From Planctomycetaceae bacterium (GTDB lineage: Bacteria; Planctomycetota; Planctomycetia; Planctomycetales; Planctomycetaceae): 64,000 nucleotides of DNA. The notes beneath the pieces were generated by a model. That model had not been told where the DNA came from. It searched no databases and saw nothing but the letters and a program-made list of their open reading frames with translations. This document shows, one piece after another, positions 8,000 through 17,565 of the stretch (positions are counted from its first letter, which is position 1; each line of letters starts with the position of its first letter). The stretch lies in the NCBI GenBank assembly GCA_021732845.1, contig JAKFUF010000023.1, positions 62,001-126,000 of the forward strand, written 5' to 3'. Position numbers and translations under genes: made by a program.

Positions 8000-9439
8000 A
8001 TGCTGCACGAGACTGTGACTTCCAACTGCCCCGGTCGCAGGCCGCCACAGACTTCGCGGCGGGAGATGCTCCTTGCGACGGCGAATGGCTTTGGCATGCT
8101 GGCCCTGGCTGGGTTGATGGCCAACGATGCGCCGGCAGCTCCCGTGCGCAACATCGCCCTGCCACAGCGGCACTTCGCCCCCAAGGTGAAGAACGTCGTC
8201 TTCCTGTTCATGGATGGCGGCGTGTCACATGTCGACTCCTTCGACCCCAAACCGAAGCTGGACGAACTCGATACGAAGCCGTTCACGGAATCCAAGAACC
8301 CCACAGCCAATGGCAACCGGCAGTGGCTCAAAAGCCCGTGGGCCTTCAAGCCACGCGGCAAGTCGGGGATGCCCGTCAGTGACCTGTTTCCGCACATCGC
8401 CTCGTGTGCCGACGACCTGGCGGTCATTCGCTCCATGCAGGCGGAACTCCCGATCCATTCCACCGGCGTGCTGTTTCTGCACACGGGCAGCAACAATGCG
8501 GGCCGGCCCAGCATCGGCTCATGGGTCAATTACGGTCTGGGCAGCGAGAACCGCAACCTGCCGGGATTTGTCGTCCTGAGCTTCGGCGTCGTCCCCTGCG
8601 GCGGCCTGGAGAATTATTCCAACGGATTCCTGCCCGCCAGCCACCAGGCGACCCTGTTCCAGGCCGATGGCACGCCGATCGACAATATTCAGCCCGCCGA
8701 CAAGGACGCGCGGATTCAGCAAACCAAGCTGGCGCTCCTCCGGGGACAAGATTCGGCCTTCTCACAGACCCTGGGCGGCGACGACGCGGTCGAATCGGCG
8801 ATTCGCAACTACGAGATGGCCTACCGCATGCAGTCGCTGGTTCCCGATGTCCTCGATCTGGCAAAGGAGACCGAAGCCACGCAGAAGCTGTACGGCCTGG
8901 ACTCGACCATCCCCACCAAGCGGCTGTATGGCATTCAATGCCTCCGGGCGCGGCGGCTGATCGAGTCCGGCGTGCGGTTCGTGGAGATCACCTGCCCGCC
9001 AGGCGCCTCCAATGGCACCTGGGATCAGCATGGCAACCTGAAGGCCGGGCATGAGAAAAACGCCCTCGACACCGACCAGGCGATTGCGGGCCTCATCACC
9101 GACCTCAAAGCCCGTGGCTTGTTTGAAGAGACGCTGATCGTCTGGGCGGGAGAATTTGGCCGCACGCCCCACTCCGCCGGCCGGGATGGTCGCGACCACC
9201 ACCCCGAAGGGTTCAGCGTGTGGCTCGCTGGCGGCGGCGTCAAAGGCGGCACGATTTATGGAGCCACGGATGAACTGGGAATGCAGTCGGTGGAGAATAT
9301 CTGCACGATGCACGACCTGCATGCCACCATCCTGCATCTGCTCGGCCTGGACCACGAACGCCTCACCTACCGCTTTGGCGGGCGCGATTACCGGCTGACG
9401 GACGTGCATGGGCATGTAGTGCACGACATTTTGACATGA
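8000..9439 (+). CDS. DUF1501 protein with Tat signal (alkaline-phosphatase-superfamily-like)
   Basis: This 479-aa protein has an N-terminal twin-arginine signal (TSRREMLLATANGFGMLAL), so it should be exported folded. The body carries the DUF1501 hallmarks FLFMDGGVSHVDSFDPKP near the N-terminus, HSTGVLFLHTG, TWDQHGN, VWAGEFGRTPHS, GRDHHPEGFSVWLAGGG and a C-terminal HDLHATILHLLGLDHERLTYRF. DUF1501 proteins belong to the sulfatase/alkaline phosphatase superfamily and are numerous in planctomycetes, usually beside a DUF1549/DUF1553 cytochrome-like partner. No such partner is present here. The substrate is unknown. Downstream, 74 bp away, is the beta-helix gene. Confidence 0.93.
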   Translation: MLHETVTSNCPGRRPPQTSRREMLLATANGFGMLALAGLMANDAPAAPVRNIALPQRHFAPKVKNVVFLFMDGGVSHVDSFDPKPKLDELDTKPFTESKNPTANGNRQWLKSPWAFKPRGKSGMPVSDLFPHIASCADDLAVIRSMQAELPIHSTGVLFLHTGSNNAGRPSIGSWVNYGLGSENRNLPGFVVLSFGVVPCGGLENYSNGFLPASHQATLFQADGTPIDNIQPADKDARIQQTKLALLRGQDSAFSQTLGGDDAVESAIRNYEMAYRMQSLVPDVLDLAKETEATQKLYGLDSTIPTKRLYGIQCLRARRLIESGVRFVEITCPPGASNGTWDQHGNLKAGHEKNALDTDQAIAGLITDLKARGLFEETLIVWAGEFGRTPHSAGRDGRDHHPEGFSVWLAGGGVKGGTIYGATDELGMQSVENICTMHDLHATILHLLGLDHERLTYRFGGRDYRLTDVHGHVVHDILT

Positions 9440-9513
9440 CAGCCCCGGCGGAGTTCAGGCACAGCAACAAGCTGGACCTCTGCCAATGAGTTGTGAATTT
9501 GGAGAGACGGCAG

Positions 9514-11041
9514 ATGCTGCAACACCTCGCAATAGCCTTTGTGGTGTTCTTCGGGCTCGTCCGTTCCGCGGCCGCACAGAACCAGGGAAGTCCCGCCCCC
9601 CGAAACACCGGTCGCCCCGCCGCGGACTTCGTAGAGACGGCGCGTTACCCCTTGGAACTGGTCTTGCCGCGGGCGGCGGACAGTTCACCCTCGTCGGACG
9701 ATGGATCGCCGACGGTCAGCGGTGAACATCGGATTTTTCGCGCCTATCCCGCCATCGAATACAACATCCGTGCCGTTGTGCTCGGCGGATCGTATCCGTT
9801 TCGATTCCATCTCACGGACGCCCCGCCCGGCATGACGATCGATGCACGGACCGGAGAAATCCGCTGGCCGAATCCGACCGGCTCTCGCATCCGACCGACG
9901 ATCACGGTGACCGACGCCGAGGGAACCGAACGATCTTCCTCATGGGAAATCCGTGTTGGCACCGAGAGCTTCCGCTTCGTCGATGCCGTGCGCGGCGAAG
10001 ATTCCAATAATGGCACGCGCGAAAAACCGTGGAAGACGCTCGCAGCCGTCAAAGCCAATCCGTCGCAGGGGGGTGTCGTCTATTTTCGGGCCGGTACCTA
10101 CGACACGGCTGCCTTGCAGCCCACCGGCGACGATGAAGGAGGCTGGAAGCGCGCGGAATTCAACGGCCGCGTGCATCCCGTGCAATGGATCGCTTACCCG
10201 GGCGAGAAACCGGTGATCGACAGCGGCTATCGGAATGACTCGGAACGGGGCTGGTTCATCCGCCTTCAGGGGGCCGGGAACAATCCTGTCTATCTGGACG
10301 GGCTGGAGTTCGTGAAAGCCCGGCATATCGGCCTGCAGTTCGTCTCGGGCGTCGGTGACTTCGCCGTTTTCCGCCGACTCGCGATCCACCAGATCCACGA
10401 ATCCATCAACGGTGCGAATTCCGCGGGGATCATGACGCTGACCAACCCCCAGCGGCCTTCCTGGTATTCGGCCTTCCAGGACATCGATTTCCACCACAAC
10501 CCCTGTGGCGGCATCAAACAGTACTCGCAGCGCAAACTGCCGCTTCCGCGATTCGGGGATTGGCCCGGACCTGAAGGCGGATGTCTCGCGCTTCGAGGTC
10601 CGCCACTGCGAATTCCTCGGCAACTCGGAAATGAGGGCCGGTTTGTTTGGCAACATGCATCCCGCCCGTGGCCGGGACATTACCGGTGAAATTCGATTCA
10701 ATCGAATGATCTGCCGCGGCCCCGATCAGGTTGCGATGGAGGTGAATCAGGATGGACTGGCGAATGGAATTCATCTCTACCGGAACACGTTCATCGGCTC
10801 GGTGCGGGTTCGCAACACCGATAGCGAGGACGGCCCCTTTCGTTTCGAACGCAACGTCATCGTCAGTTCCGATTCCGGTCGCGACCGAATTGCGAGCGAA
10901 GGTGTGAGCGATCCGAGCCGCATCGTCACGACCGACAATCTGGCAGGTTCGCCTTCCGACCAGCTTGTCAATCCAGAAGGTAAACTGCTGGGCAAACACC
11001 GGTCCCTCGTCGGGCGACGCGGACATGAGACACAGCCATGA
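9514..11041 (+). pseudogene. Secreted Ig-like / right-handed beta-helix protein interrupted by a frameshift
   Basis: The ATG at 9514 follows GGAGAG and opens a signal peptide (LAIAFVVFFGLVRSAAAQ). A cadherin/putative-Ig-like domain follows (PPGMTIDARTGEIRWPNPTG, TITVTDAEG), then a right-handed beta-helix region with the entry motif DAVRGEDSNNGTREKPWKTL seen in pectate-lyase-like and DUF1565 proteins. In frame 1 the sequence becomes nonsensical after about 10530 and ends at 10689. The expected continuation (DLKADVSRFEVRHCEFLGN through NIVTT-type strands) is in frame 2, to the stop at 11041. A single +1 shift at about 10530-10560 joins them. It is either a real inactivation or an assembly error. 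The likely role is binding or cleavage of extracellular polysaccharide. Confidence 0.7.
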
Positions 11042-11372
11042 GCTTGCCATCGTGGCATGTTTTGACGGTCGCGAAGCCGGAGTGACATCGGCCTGTTGGC
11101 GACCTGTCGTCAGTTATGGCAACCACTTCTTACACGGCCGTCAGTGCTGAGGGTTTGCGAGTGCGGCCAACCCAGGCAGCGATGGAGTTCCTTCATCGTG
11201 GGGATCGCAGCGCGGAAGCGTTCGAGCGTGATGAGCGGCTCAGCACGGAAATATGACTTCGCCCTCGGGCCTCAGGGCCTCGGGCGCGAGAGACTGGCTG
11301 GCCTCGCCGCAGAGTCGGTACCATGTGCGGAGCCTGACAGAGGCAGCGGCACGCCGTAACAGGGGATGCGAC
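11042..11372. other. Intergenic, no gene recognised
   Basis: About 330 bp between the beta-helix gene and the next start. No RNA gene, repeat or convincing promoter was seen. The short open frames here do not resemble proteins. Confidence 0.4.
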
Positions 11373-12350
11373 ATGGTTGACGGAAACATCACGCGGCGGA
11401 CGTGTCTTGCCGGGCTGGCGGGACTCGGGGCGGCCATGGCTTTGAGTGTTGGCAAGTCCGCACCACGAGCCATCGCCGCCGAGTCCGCTGCCACGATTCC
11501 GCTGGGCTTCAGCCTGTACGGCATGAAGACGCTGTCGCTGGCCGACGGCCTGCGAGTTTGCGGTGAAATCGGATACGACGGCGTCGAGCTGGCGTTGATG
11601 CCAGACTGGCCGGCTGATCCAGAAAAATTGTCAGCCACGGCGCGGACAGAAGTCCGCCAGCAGTTGCAGGAACACCGGTTGCTGCTGTTGGCGTTGATGG
11701 AGAATCTGACACTCCTCGCGCCGGATCAGGGACATGCCGCCAATCTCGAGCGGCTGAAACGGGCCGCCGAACTGGGACACGACCTTGCTCCGGATTCCGT
11801 CCCTGTCATCGAAACCGTGCTGGGCGGTTCGCCCCCGCAGTGGGACTCCTTGAAGGAGCCGATGGCCGAGCGGCTGCTGGACTGGGCCAAAGTGGCCGAG
11901 GCGGCTGGTGTCACGCTGGCGGTCAAACCCCATGTCCGCAACGCGCTGCACACCCCGGAAGGAGCCGTGTGGCTCATGGACAAATTGCGCTCTCCGCATC
12001 TGAGACTCGCCTACGATTTCAGCCACCTGCAATTGCAGAAGTTCCCGCTCAAGGAGTCGCTGGAGAGCATGCTCCCCCTGTCGGCATTCATCCATGTGAA
12101 GGACGCACGCGGGACTGCGGACAAGTTTGAGTTTCTTCTGCCCGGCGAAACTGGGACGCCGGACTACGCGGCGTATCTGCGCGACGTCCAGCGGCTGGGG
12201 TATCGCGGGAGCGTGGTGGTTGAAGTCAGCGGGATGGTCAGCAGTCAGCCGAAGTACGACCCGGTGGCTGCGGCCAAGCTGTGCTACGAGAAGCTGAGCC
12301 CCGCGTGGACCGCCGCTGGCGTTGGGCGGACTCGTTCAGGAATGAAATGA
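11373..12350 (+). CDS. Sugar phosphate isomerase/epimerase-like protein (AP-endonuclease-2 fold), Tat-type signal
   Basis: The ATG at 11373 is preceded by AGGGG and starts MVDGNITRRTCLAGLAGLGA, a twin-arginine-like export signal. The ~325-aa protein then shows the xylose-isomerase-like TIM-barrel pattern: GFSLYGMKTLSLADGL, CGEIGYDGVELALMPDWPAD, VAEAAGVTLAVKPH, LRLAYDFSHLQL and FIHVKDARG, ending with an epimerase-like YRGSVVVEVSG strand. Such proteins bind a divalent metal and rearrange sugars, and are abundant in planctomycetes. Its stop lies 4 bp before the glycerate kinase start, so the two are probably an operon that processes a sugar acid; the substrate is unknown. Starts further upstream (11253) would bury the Tat signal. 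Confidence 0.88.
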   Translation: MVDGNITRRTCLAGLAGLGAAMALSVGKSAPRAIAAESAATIPLGFSLYGMKTLSLADGLRVCGEIGYDGVELALMPDWPADPEKLSATARTEVRQQLQEHRLLLLALMENLTLLAPDQGHAANLERLKRAAELGHDLAPDSVPVIETVLGGSPPQWDSLKEPMAERLLDWAKVAEAAGVTLAVKPHVRNALHTPEGAVWLMDKLRSPHLRLAYDFSHLQLQKFPLKESLESMLPLSAFIHVKDARGTADKFEFLLPGETGTPDYAAYLRDVQRLGYRGSVVVEVSGMVSSQPKYDPVAAAKLCYEKLSPAWTAAGVGRTRSGMK

Positions 12351-12372
12351 CCCAATGACCAATGAAACAATG
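12340..12372. repeat. CAATGACCAATGA-type repeat overlapping a start codon
   Basis: A run built on AATGACCAATGA/AATGACCAAATG. The same pattern appears at 15293-15320 and, inverted, at 32514-32546. Here it supplies the ATG and the first codons (MTNETMTK) of the glycerate kinase gene. Confidence 0.7.
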
Positions 12373-13746
12373 ACCAAATGTGGTGAGGCCACGGCGGACG
12401 CTTTGGCGATTTGGCAGGCGGGCGTGGAGGCGGTCCGTTCGGAGACGCTGGTCCGCAATTGTCTGAAAGTCGTTGGCAGCCAATTGGAGGTGGCCAGTCG
12501 CGTCTTTGATCTCACCTCGCTTGGTCGAATCGCCGTCGTTGGCGCGGGCAAGGCGGGGGCCGGGATGGCTGCCGCGGCGGAGGCCGCGCTGGGACCGCAG
12601 GTGGTGGCCGAGAAGGTGACCGGCTGGGTCAATGTTCCGGCAGATTGTGTACGGAAGTTGAGCAAGATTCACCTCCACGCCGCGCGTCCCGCTGGCGTCA
12701 ACGAACCGACACGGGAGGGGGTGGCAGGATCGGAGGCGATCCTGAATCTCGTTGGGAAGCTTGGACCGAGCGATTTGTGCCTGGTCCTGATCTCTGGTGG
12801 CGGAAGTGCCCTGCTGCCAGCTCCGGTGGATGGTGTCTCGCTGGCCGACAAAGCTGCCGTGACGCGATTGCTCATGCATCGCGGAGCCACCATCAACGAA
12901 TTGAACACGGTCCGGAAAAAGCTCTCGCGGATCAAGGGTGGAGGCCTCGCTCGGGCAACTCGGGCGGGGTCGATCATCACGCTGATCATCTCCGACGTGA
13001 TCGGCGACCCGCTGGATGTGATCGCCTCGGGACCGACGGTGGAAGACACCGCGTTCCCGAACGAGGCGCTTGAAGTTCTGCGACGGTTTGCCCCACAGGC
13101 GAATGATGTCCCTGCCAGTGTCTGGACCGCACTGGAGCGAGCTGCCAATCGTCCAGCAGCCATCCGGATCTCGGCGAAAGTCGAAAACATCGTCATCGGC
13201 AACAACGCCGTCGCCTTGGAAGCGGCCGCGCAGAAGGCGCGCGAACTGGGGTACGCCGTTCATTCCCTGGGTTCGAACAATCAGGGCGAAGCCGCCGAGG
13301 TTGGCCGGGATTTGTTGGAAGCTTGCCGGTCGATTCGTGACCAGCAGTCACCCGTGGCTCCGCCCTGCTGCGTCCTCAGCGGTGGCGAACCAATCGTGCA
13401 GCTTACCCAACACTCGGGGCCGCGCAAGGGCGGCCGCAATCAGCACCTGATCCTGGCCGCGGCCGACACCGCGTGGAACACCGGCCTGGAACGAATCGTC
13501 CTGCTGTCCGGCGGCACCGACGGTGAGGATGGACCCACCGACGCCGCCGGTGCCTGGGTCAATGACGACATCCTGGCCAATGCCCGCAAACTGCAGATTG
13601 CGCCCGCAACAGATTTGGCGATACACAACGCCTACCATTTCTTCGAGCAGGCGGGCGGACTCCTGAAGACCGGACCGACCCATACGAATGTGATGGATCT
13701 GCGGGTGGGAATTATCGGCTCTCGCTCATCGTCGACAAACGCTTAG
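12355..13746 (+). CDS. Glycerate 2-kinase, GckA/MOFRL family
   Basis: This enzyme phosphorylates D-glycerate to 2-phosphoglycerate and so feeds sugar acids or glyoxylate carbon into lower glycolysis. The 463-aa protein matches the family length. Its motifs are AVVGAGKAGAGMA near residue 65, LVLISGGGSALLPAP near 145, INTVRK-like INELNTVRKKLSRIKGGGLA, and SDVIGDPLDVIASGPTV. The C-terminal MOFRL domain contains VLSGGEPIVQL and LLSGGTDGEDGPTDAAGA. The start lies within the CAATGACC repeat, so the ATGs at 12355 and 12370 are both possible. The gene is 4 bp behind the isomerase-like gene and convergent with the GT87 gene. Confidence 0.93.
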   Translation: MTNETMTKCGEATADALAIWQAGVEAVRSETLVRNCLKVVGSQLEVASRVFDLTSLGRIAVVGAGKAGAGMAAAAEAALGPQVVAEKVTGWVNVPADCVRKLSKIHLHAARPAGVNEPTREGVAGSEAILNLVGKLGPSDLCLVLISGGGSALLPAPVDGVSLADKAAVTRLLMHRGATINELNTVRKKLSRIKGGGLARATRAGSIITLIISDVIGDPLDVIASGPTVEDTAFPNEALEVLRRFAPQANDVPASVWTALERAANRPAAIRISAKVENIVIGNNAVALEAAAQKARELGYAVHSLGSNNQGEAAEVGRDLLEACRSIRDQQSPVAPPCCVLSGGEPIVQLTQHSGPRKGGRNQHLILAAADTAWNTGLERIVLLSGGTDGEDGPTDAAGAWVNDDILANARKLQIAPATDLAIHNAYHFFEQAGGLLKTGPTHTNVMDLRVGIIGSRSSSTNA

Positions 13747-13801
13747 AGGACCTGTTTGTCACGGGACCGCGACCACTGCCGATTTCAGAGAGTCAGAGGG
13801 G

Positions 13802-15268
13802 TCAAGATTGAATGGCGCTGAGTTCGGTCATCGCTAGGTTCTCTCTGCTGAAATTGCGCGACACGCTGCGGCGTTTCCAGGACGGCCATGGAAGCACCAG
13901 GAGGCACGCCGCGGCGTACCACAGGGCGATTCCCAGGCCATACACGCCCAGTCGACCGGCAGAGTTGAGGAATAGATAGTGGAAAATGGTGAGGACGGCG
14001 GGAGCCCAGGCGGCAAAGCGGGCGGCGCGGCGGCGGCCCAGATTCCAGAGCCACAGCGGAATGAACAGGACCGCCGGCAGCAGCATCACAAAGTAGTGCC
14101 CGCGGGAGACCGGTGACACAATCAACGACGCGACACAGGCGAGTCCGAATCCGACGCCATAGGCCAGCGGTCGTCGTGAGAATGCCAGCACGGCGACGAC
14201 TCCGGCCAGCGCCGCGAGCAGGGCGGCGTTGATGCTGTCCGCCAGTTGATCGGCGAACTTGACCACAGGCAACGGTCCGATGCGTGGACGGTCGCCCCAG
14301 ACAATCGGCTTGCCATCGCGGCCGATGTCGGGCTTGTAGCTGAGCCACAGTCCGAGGCGGTAGACAGCGTTGTCCAGGCTCTGGTTCCGCGGCGAATCGA
14401 CTTCGCCGCCAAAATCATCGCCACGGACGTTGTTGAGTTTGAGCATCACCTTCGCCTGGAAGTCTCCCAGGCGGTCGATGTTGGCTTGCCAGCCGATCAG
14501 CAGCGCCGGAATCACGAACACCAGCACAAAGCCGCCGCACAGTGTGCCTGCACCGGCCCACAGCGCGCGGGGCAGTTCCCGCCGCCGGATCAAGGCGGGC
14601 AGTGTCAGCATCCCCAACAGGCAGGCCACTGGCAGCAGCGGCGTGAGCTTGAGCACAATGGGAACGGCAAGCGCGAAACCGCCAGCGAACCACGTCCGCC
14701 AGTTGCCGGTCTGCACCGAGGCAGTGACGAGGCGAAAGCCCAACAGCAGAAAGTACAATTGCGGGAGGCCGATTTGTCCCCGCTGCAGGCAGTTGAGCGT
14801 GGGGAAGGCGATGGCCGCCATCGCCAGCCAGCCCACCCAGAGACCGTCCGCCCGTGGTGCCGCGGAATCGTCGGAATTGGTTTCGTTCGACCAGCCGCGC
14901 CTCGCGAACTCCAGCAGATGACGGGTTTCGAAATAGCTCCCGAAGGCACACAGGCACGAAATGGCAAACCAGATGGACACCTGAATGCGGGGATTCAGCG
15001 CATGCAGGGGAGCCACGAGAAGTGCCAGGAGCGGCGGGTAGAGGTATCCCCAGCCGCGCGGGTTGGTGACTTCATACGGTTCGCGGCCGTCGTAGAAGGC
15101 CGCGCCGGCTTCCGTGTAGACGGTGAAGTCTGTCTTGTGCACATCCTCACGGACGGGATCGGTCCGCCCGCGGCGTTGCACATCCAGGGCGCACCACACC
15201 GCCAGGAGGAGACAGAGCCCCACAAAGACGGGCCAGTTCCGGTGAACGTCGTTGAGGGCACGATACAT
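13802..15268 (-). CDS. GT87 (DUF2029) polytopic membrane glycosyltransferase
   Basis: A second GT87-family protein, about 488 aa from the ATG at 15268 (MYRALNDVHRNWP). It has an N-terminal membrane helix, the family loop with D-F-T-V-Y-T-E-A-G and GYLYPPLLALL, and about ten further hydrophobic segments. These enzymes probably use polyprenyl-phosphate sugars on the outer face of the inner membrane. An upstream in-frame start at 15310 lies next to the CAATGACC repeat; neither start has a strong ribosome-binding site. The first GT87 gene (4980-6545) shares the fold but not the inserted repeats. Confidence 0.88.
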   Translation of the reverse strand: MYRALNDVHRNWPVFVGLCLLLAVWCALDVQRRGRTDPVREDVHKTDFTVYTEAGAAFYDGREPYEVTNPRGWGYLYPPLLALLVAPLHALNPRIQVSIWFAISCLCAFGSYFETRHLLEFARRGWSNETNSDDSAAPRADGLWVGWLAMAAIAFPTLNCLQRGQIGLPQLYFLLLGFRLVTASVQTGNWRTWFAGGFALAVPIVLKLTPLLPVACLLGMLTLPALIRRRELPRALWAGAGTLCGGFVLVFVIPALLIGWQANIDRLGDFQAKVMLKLNNVRGDDFGGEVDSPRNQSLDNAVYRLGLWLSYKPDIGRDGKPIVWGDRPRIGPLPVVKFADQLADSINAALLAALAGVVAVLAFSRRPLAYGVGFGLACVASLIVSPVSRGHYFVMLLPAVLFIPLWLWNLGRRRAARFAAWAPAVLTIFHYLFLNSAGRLGVYGLGIALWYAAACLLVLPWPSWKRRSVSRNFSRENLAMTELSAIQS

Positions 15269-15292
15269 GGCGAGGTGCTGGCGCAAAGGAAG

Positions 15293-15320
15293 CAATGACC
15301 AATGAAACAATGACCAATGG
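15293..15320. repeat. CAATGACCAATGA-type repeat, second copy
   Basis: The core AATGACCAATGAAACAATG is identical to part of the copy at 12340-12372. It lies between squalene-hopene cyclase and the GT87 gene, at or just before the latter's start. Confidence 0.7.
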
Positions 15321-15384
15321 TGCGTTCAACCTGCGTCAACTGGTCATTGGCATCCCGATCCTTGGGATCTTTTGAGGGCAGGTC

Positions 15385-17565
15385 TCACCCGAAGTCGACT
15401 TCATACTTCAGCACCCAGTCGCCGTGGCGAACACGGGCCAGACGGGCTAATGCCATCAGCGGGAAGTACGTCCGGTAGAGGTGATACTTGAGGTAAAACA
15501 CCTTGGGGAAACCGGTGCCGGTGAACGGTTCTTCGTCCCAGGTCCCGTTGTCGAGCTGGGTATTGAGCAGATACTGAATGCCGGCATCGACCGCGGCGCA
15601 CTCGGCTTCGCCGCCGGCGATCAGCCCCATCAGTGCCCAGGCGGTCTGCGAAGCGGTGGGAGCACCCTGTCCGCGGAGCGCGGGTTCATCGTACGACAGG
15701 GGAGTTTCGCCCCAGCCGCCACAGCTTTGCTGGGTGGTTTTGAGCCACGCCACGGCTTTTTTGACGCGAGGATCATCGGTGCGGACGCCAATGGCGGCCA
15801 GTCCGACCAGCACCTGCCAGGTGCCGTACAGATAGTTCACGCCCCAGCGGCCGAACCAGCAGTGATCGGATTCCTGTTCGCTCCAAACGAAACTGAGGGC
15901 CTTCTCGGCAATCGGGTGGGTCTTCGACATTCCCAGCCCGGCGTACATCTCCAGCATGCGGCCGGTGAGGTCGGCGGTGCTGGGATCGATCATGGCGTTG
16001 TGATCGGCGAAGGGCACCTGGGTGAACAGTTCGCGGTCGTTGTCGCGGTCGAACGCGCCCCAGCCACCGTCGCGGTTTTGCATGCCGGCAATCCAGCGGG
16101 CACCGCGGCCCATGGCCTGCAGGACGGGTTGAATGGCCTGCAATTCCTGCATCGATTCGGGCTTCATGCCGTCATGCGAGGTCAGCACCAACCCCAGACC
16201 GCCGCCCGTATGAGCGGCTGCCGGGTCTCCGGCGACCATCTCCACCCGCCATGTCCCGTCGGTGTCCGTCGGCAGGCTGCGGGCCAGCGCCATGACGACC
16301 ATGCAGGTGTCATCGACATCCGGATAAAACCGGTTTTCAAACTCGAAGAACCAGCCGCCCGGTTCTGCCCCCTTGCGGCGCGCGGCCCAGTCGCCGAGAT
16401 GGCGGACTTCCTTGGAGAGCAGCCAGTTCACCGACTGCTGAATGGCCGGATCGTCCGAGGGCACGCCCGCCTCGCGGAGGGCGATGGTGGCAATGGCGGT
16501 GTCCCAGACCGGCGACTTGCAGGGCTCCAGCCGCGTCGTCTCGCCTTCATGAATGCTCAGCTTTTCCAGTTCATTGAGCGCCCGCTGCACATCAGGCGAG
16601 TCTTCGGTGTGCCCCAGGCACTTCAGGCCGATGATGCTCCAGATGATTGGCGGGAAGATCGCGCCCAGCCCATCGCTGTTCTCGAACCGCTCCTGCATCC
16701 ACTTGGCACAGCGTTCGATGGCTCTTTTGCGCAACGGCAGCAGCCGGCTCCATTCCAGAAACTTCAGGCCCCGGTCAATGACGCTGAACACGCCATGCCA
16801 GTTGATCCACCGCTTTTTTGTGAGGCCATCGACCACTTCCGAGCGCGGCATGCACACCGGCAGCTCTTCCGGGGTCTTCAAAAACAGTTCCCGGATCTGA
16901 TGTTCCGCGGGCAGTTGGCAGCTTGGCCGGAAGGCCCACAGGAGGCTGAGCGGAATGATGATCGTCCGGGACCAGGCCGACATCTCATAGATGTTGAACG
17001 GCATCCACTCGGGCAGCAGGATGATTTCCGGCGGAACCGCCGGCACCTGGTTGTAGGACAGCAGCCCAAGCAGCGCCAGGTAATACCGCGTGAAGCTGTT
17101 CACCCGCTCCGCCCCGCCCGCCGCGCGGATCGCCTCGCGCGCCCGCAGCATGTAGTCGGCCGAAGGGTCGTGGCCCGTGATCTTCAGCGCCAGATAGGCT
17201 TTGACCGACGCACTGATTTCGAGCGGGGCGCCGGGGAACAAGCCCCAGCCGCCGCCGGGTTGTTGCTGCGTCAGAATGTATTTGGCGCAGCGTTTGGCAA
17301 TGTCGGATTGGCCGCGTCCGAGGAATGCCAGCAGGAGGATGTACTCCGACTCGAGGATGGTGTCGCCCTCAAGCTCTCCGACCCAATAGCCCTCGGAATG
17401 CTGCAGATTGAGCAGGTACTCGCGCGTCCGGTCGACTGCCGAGAGAAGCCGCTGTGCATCGGAGCCGTGCGTGCTGGAGGCGACGCGCGATCTGCCAAGC
17501 TGTGGCCCGCTGTGATGGGCACCGTCAAACCGAAACCGCCGCTCTTCCAGCCATCCGGAACTCAT
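15385..17565 (-). CDS. shc: Squalene-hopene cyclase
   Basis: The enzyme cyclises squalene to hopene, the first step to hopanoid membrane lipids, and acts as a monotopic membrane protein. From the ATG at 17565, which follows a GGGAGGG stretch, it is 726 aa and somewhat longer than the ~630-670 aa family norm because of an N-terminal extension. The catalytic acid motif DVDDT is at residues 416-420. QW repeats are visible as QQQPGGGWGLFPG, QNRDGGWGAFD and QQSCGGWGETPLS, and the C-terminal ASQTAWALMGL block is present. An in-frame start at 17598 adds 11 residues. No other hopanoid genes (hpn) or squalene synthase lie nearby. Confidence 0.96.
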   Translation of the reverse strand: MSSGWLEERRFRFDGAHHSGPQLGRSRVASSTHGSDAQRLLSAVDRTREYLLNLQHSEGYWVGELEGDTILESEYILLLAFLGRGQSDIAKRCAKYILTQQQPGGGWGLFPGAPLEISASVKAYLALKITGHDPSADYMLRAREAIRAAGGAERVNSFTRYYLALLGLLSYNQVPAVPPEIILLPEWMPFNIYEMSAWSRTIIIPLSLLWAFRPSCQLPAEHQIRELFLKTPEELPVCMPRSEVVDGLTKKRWINWHGVFSVIDRGLKFLEWSRLLPLRKRAIERCAKWMQERFENSDGLGAIFPPIIWSIIGLKCLGHTEDSPDVQRALNELEKLSIHEGETTRLEPCKSPVWDTAIATIALREAGVPSDDPAIQQSVNWLLSKEVRHLGDWAARRKGAEPGGWFFEFENRFYPDVDDTCMVVMALARSLPTDTDGTWRVEMVAGDPAAAHTGGGLGLVLTSHDGMKPESMQELQAIQPVLQAMGRGARWIAGMQNRDGGWGAFDRDNDRELFTQVPFADHNAMIDPSTADLTGRMLEMYAGLGMSKTHPIAEKALSFVWSEQESDHCWFGRWGVNYLYGTWQVLVGLAAIGVRTDDPRVKKAVAWLKTTQQSCGGWGETPLSYDEPALRGQGAPTASQTAWALMGLIAGGEAECAAVDAGIQYLLNTQLDNGTWDEEPFTGTGFPKVFYLKYHLYRTYFPLMALARLARVRHGDWVLKYEVDFG

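Noticed and set aside
14246-15298. Long open frame on the + strand opposite the GT87 gene
   Set aside because: It is the antisense of a clear polytopic membrane protein and has a Gln/Arg/Ala composition typical of shadow frames in GC-rich DNA.
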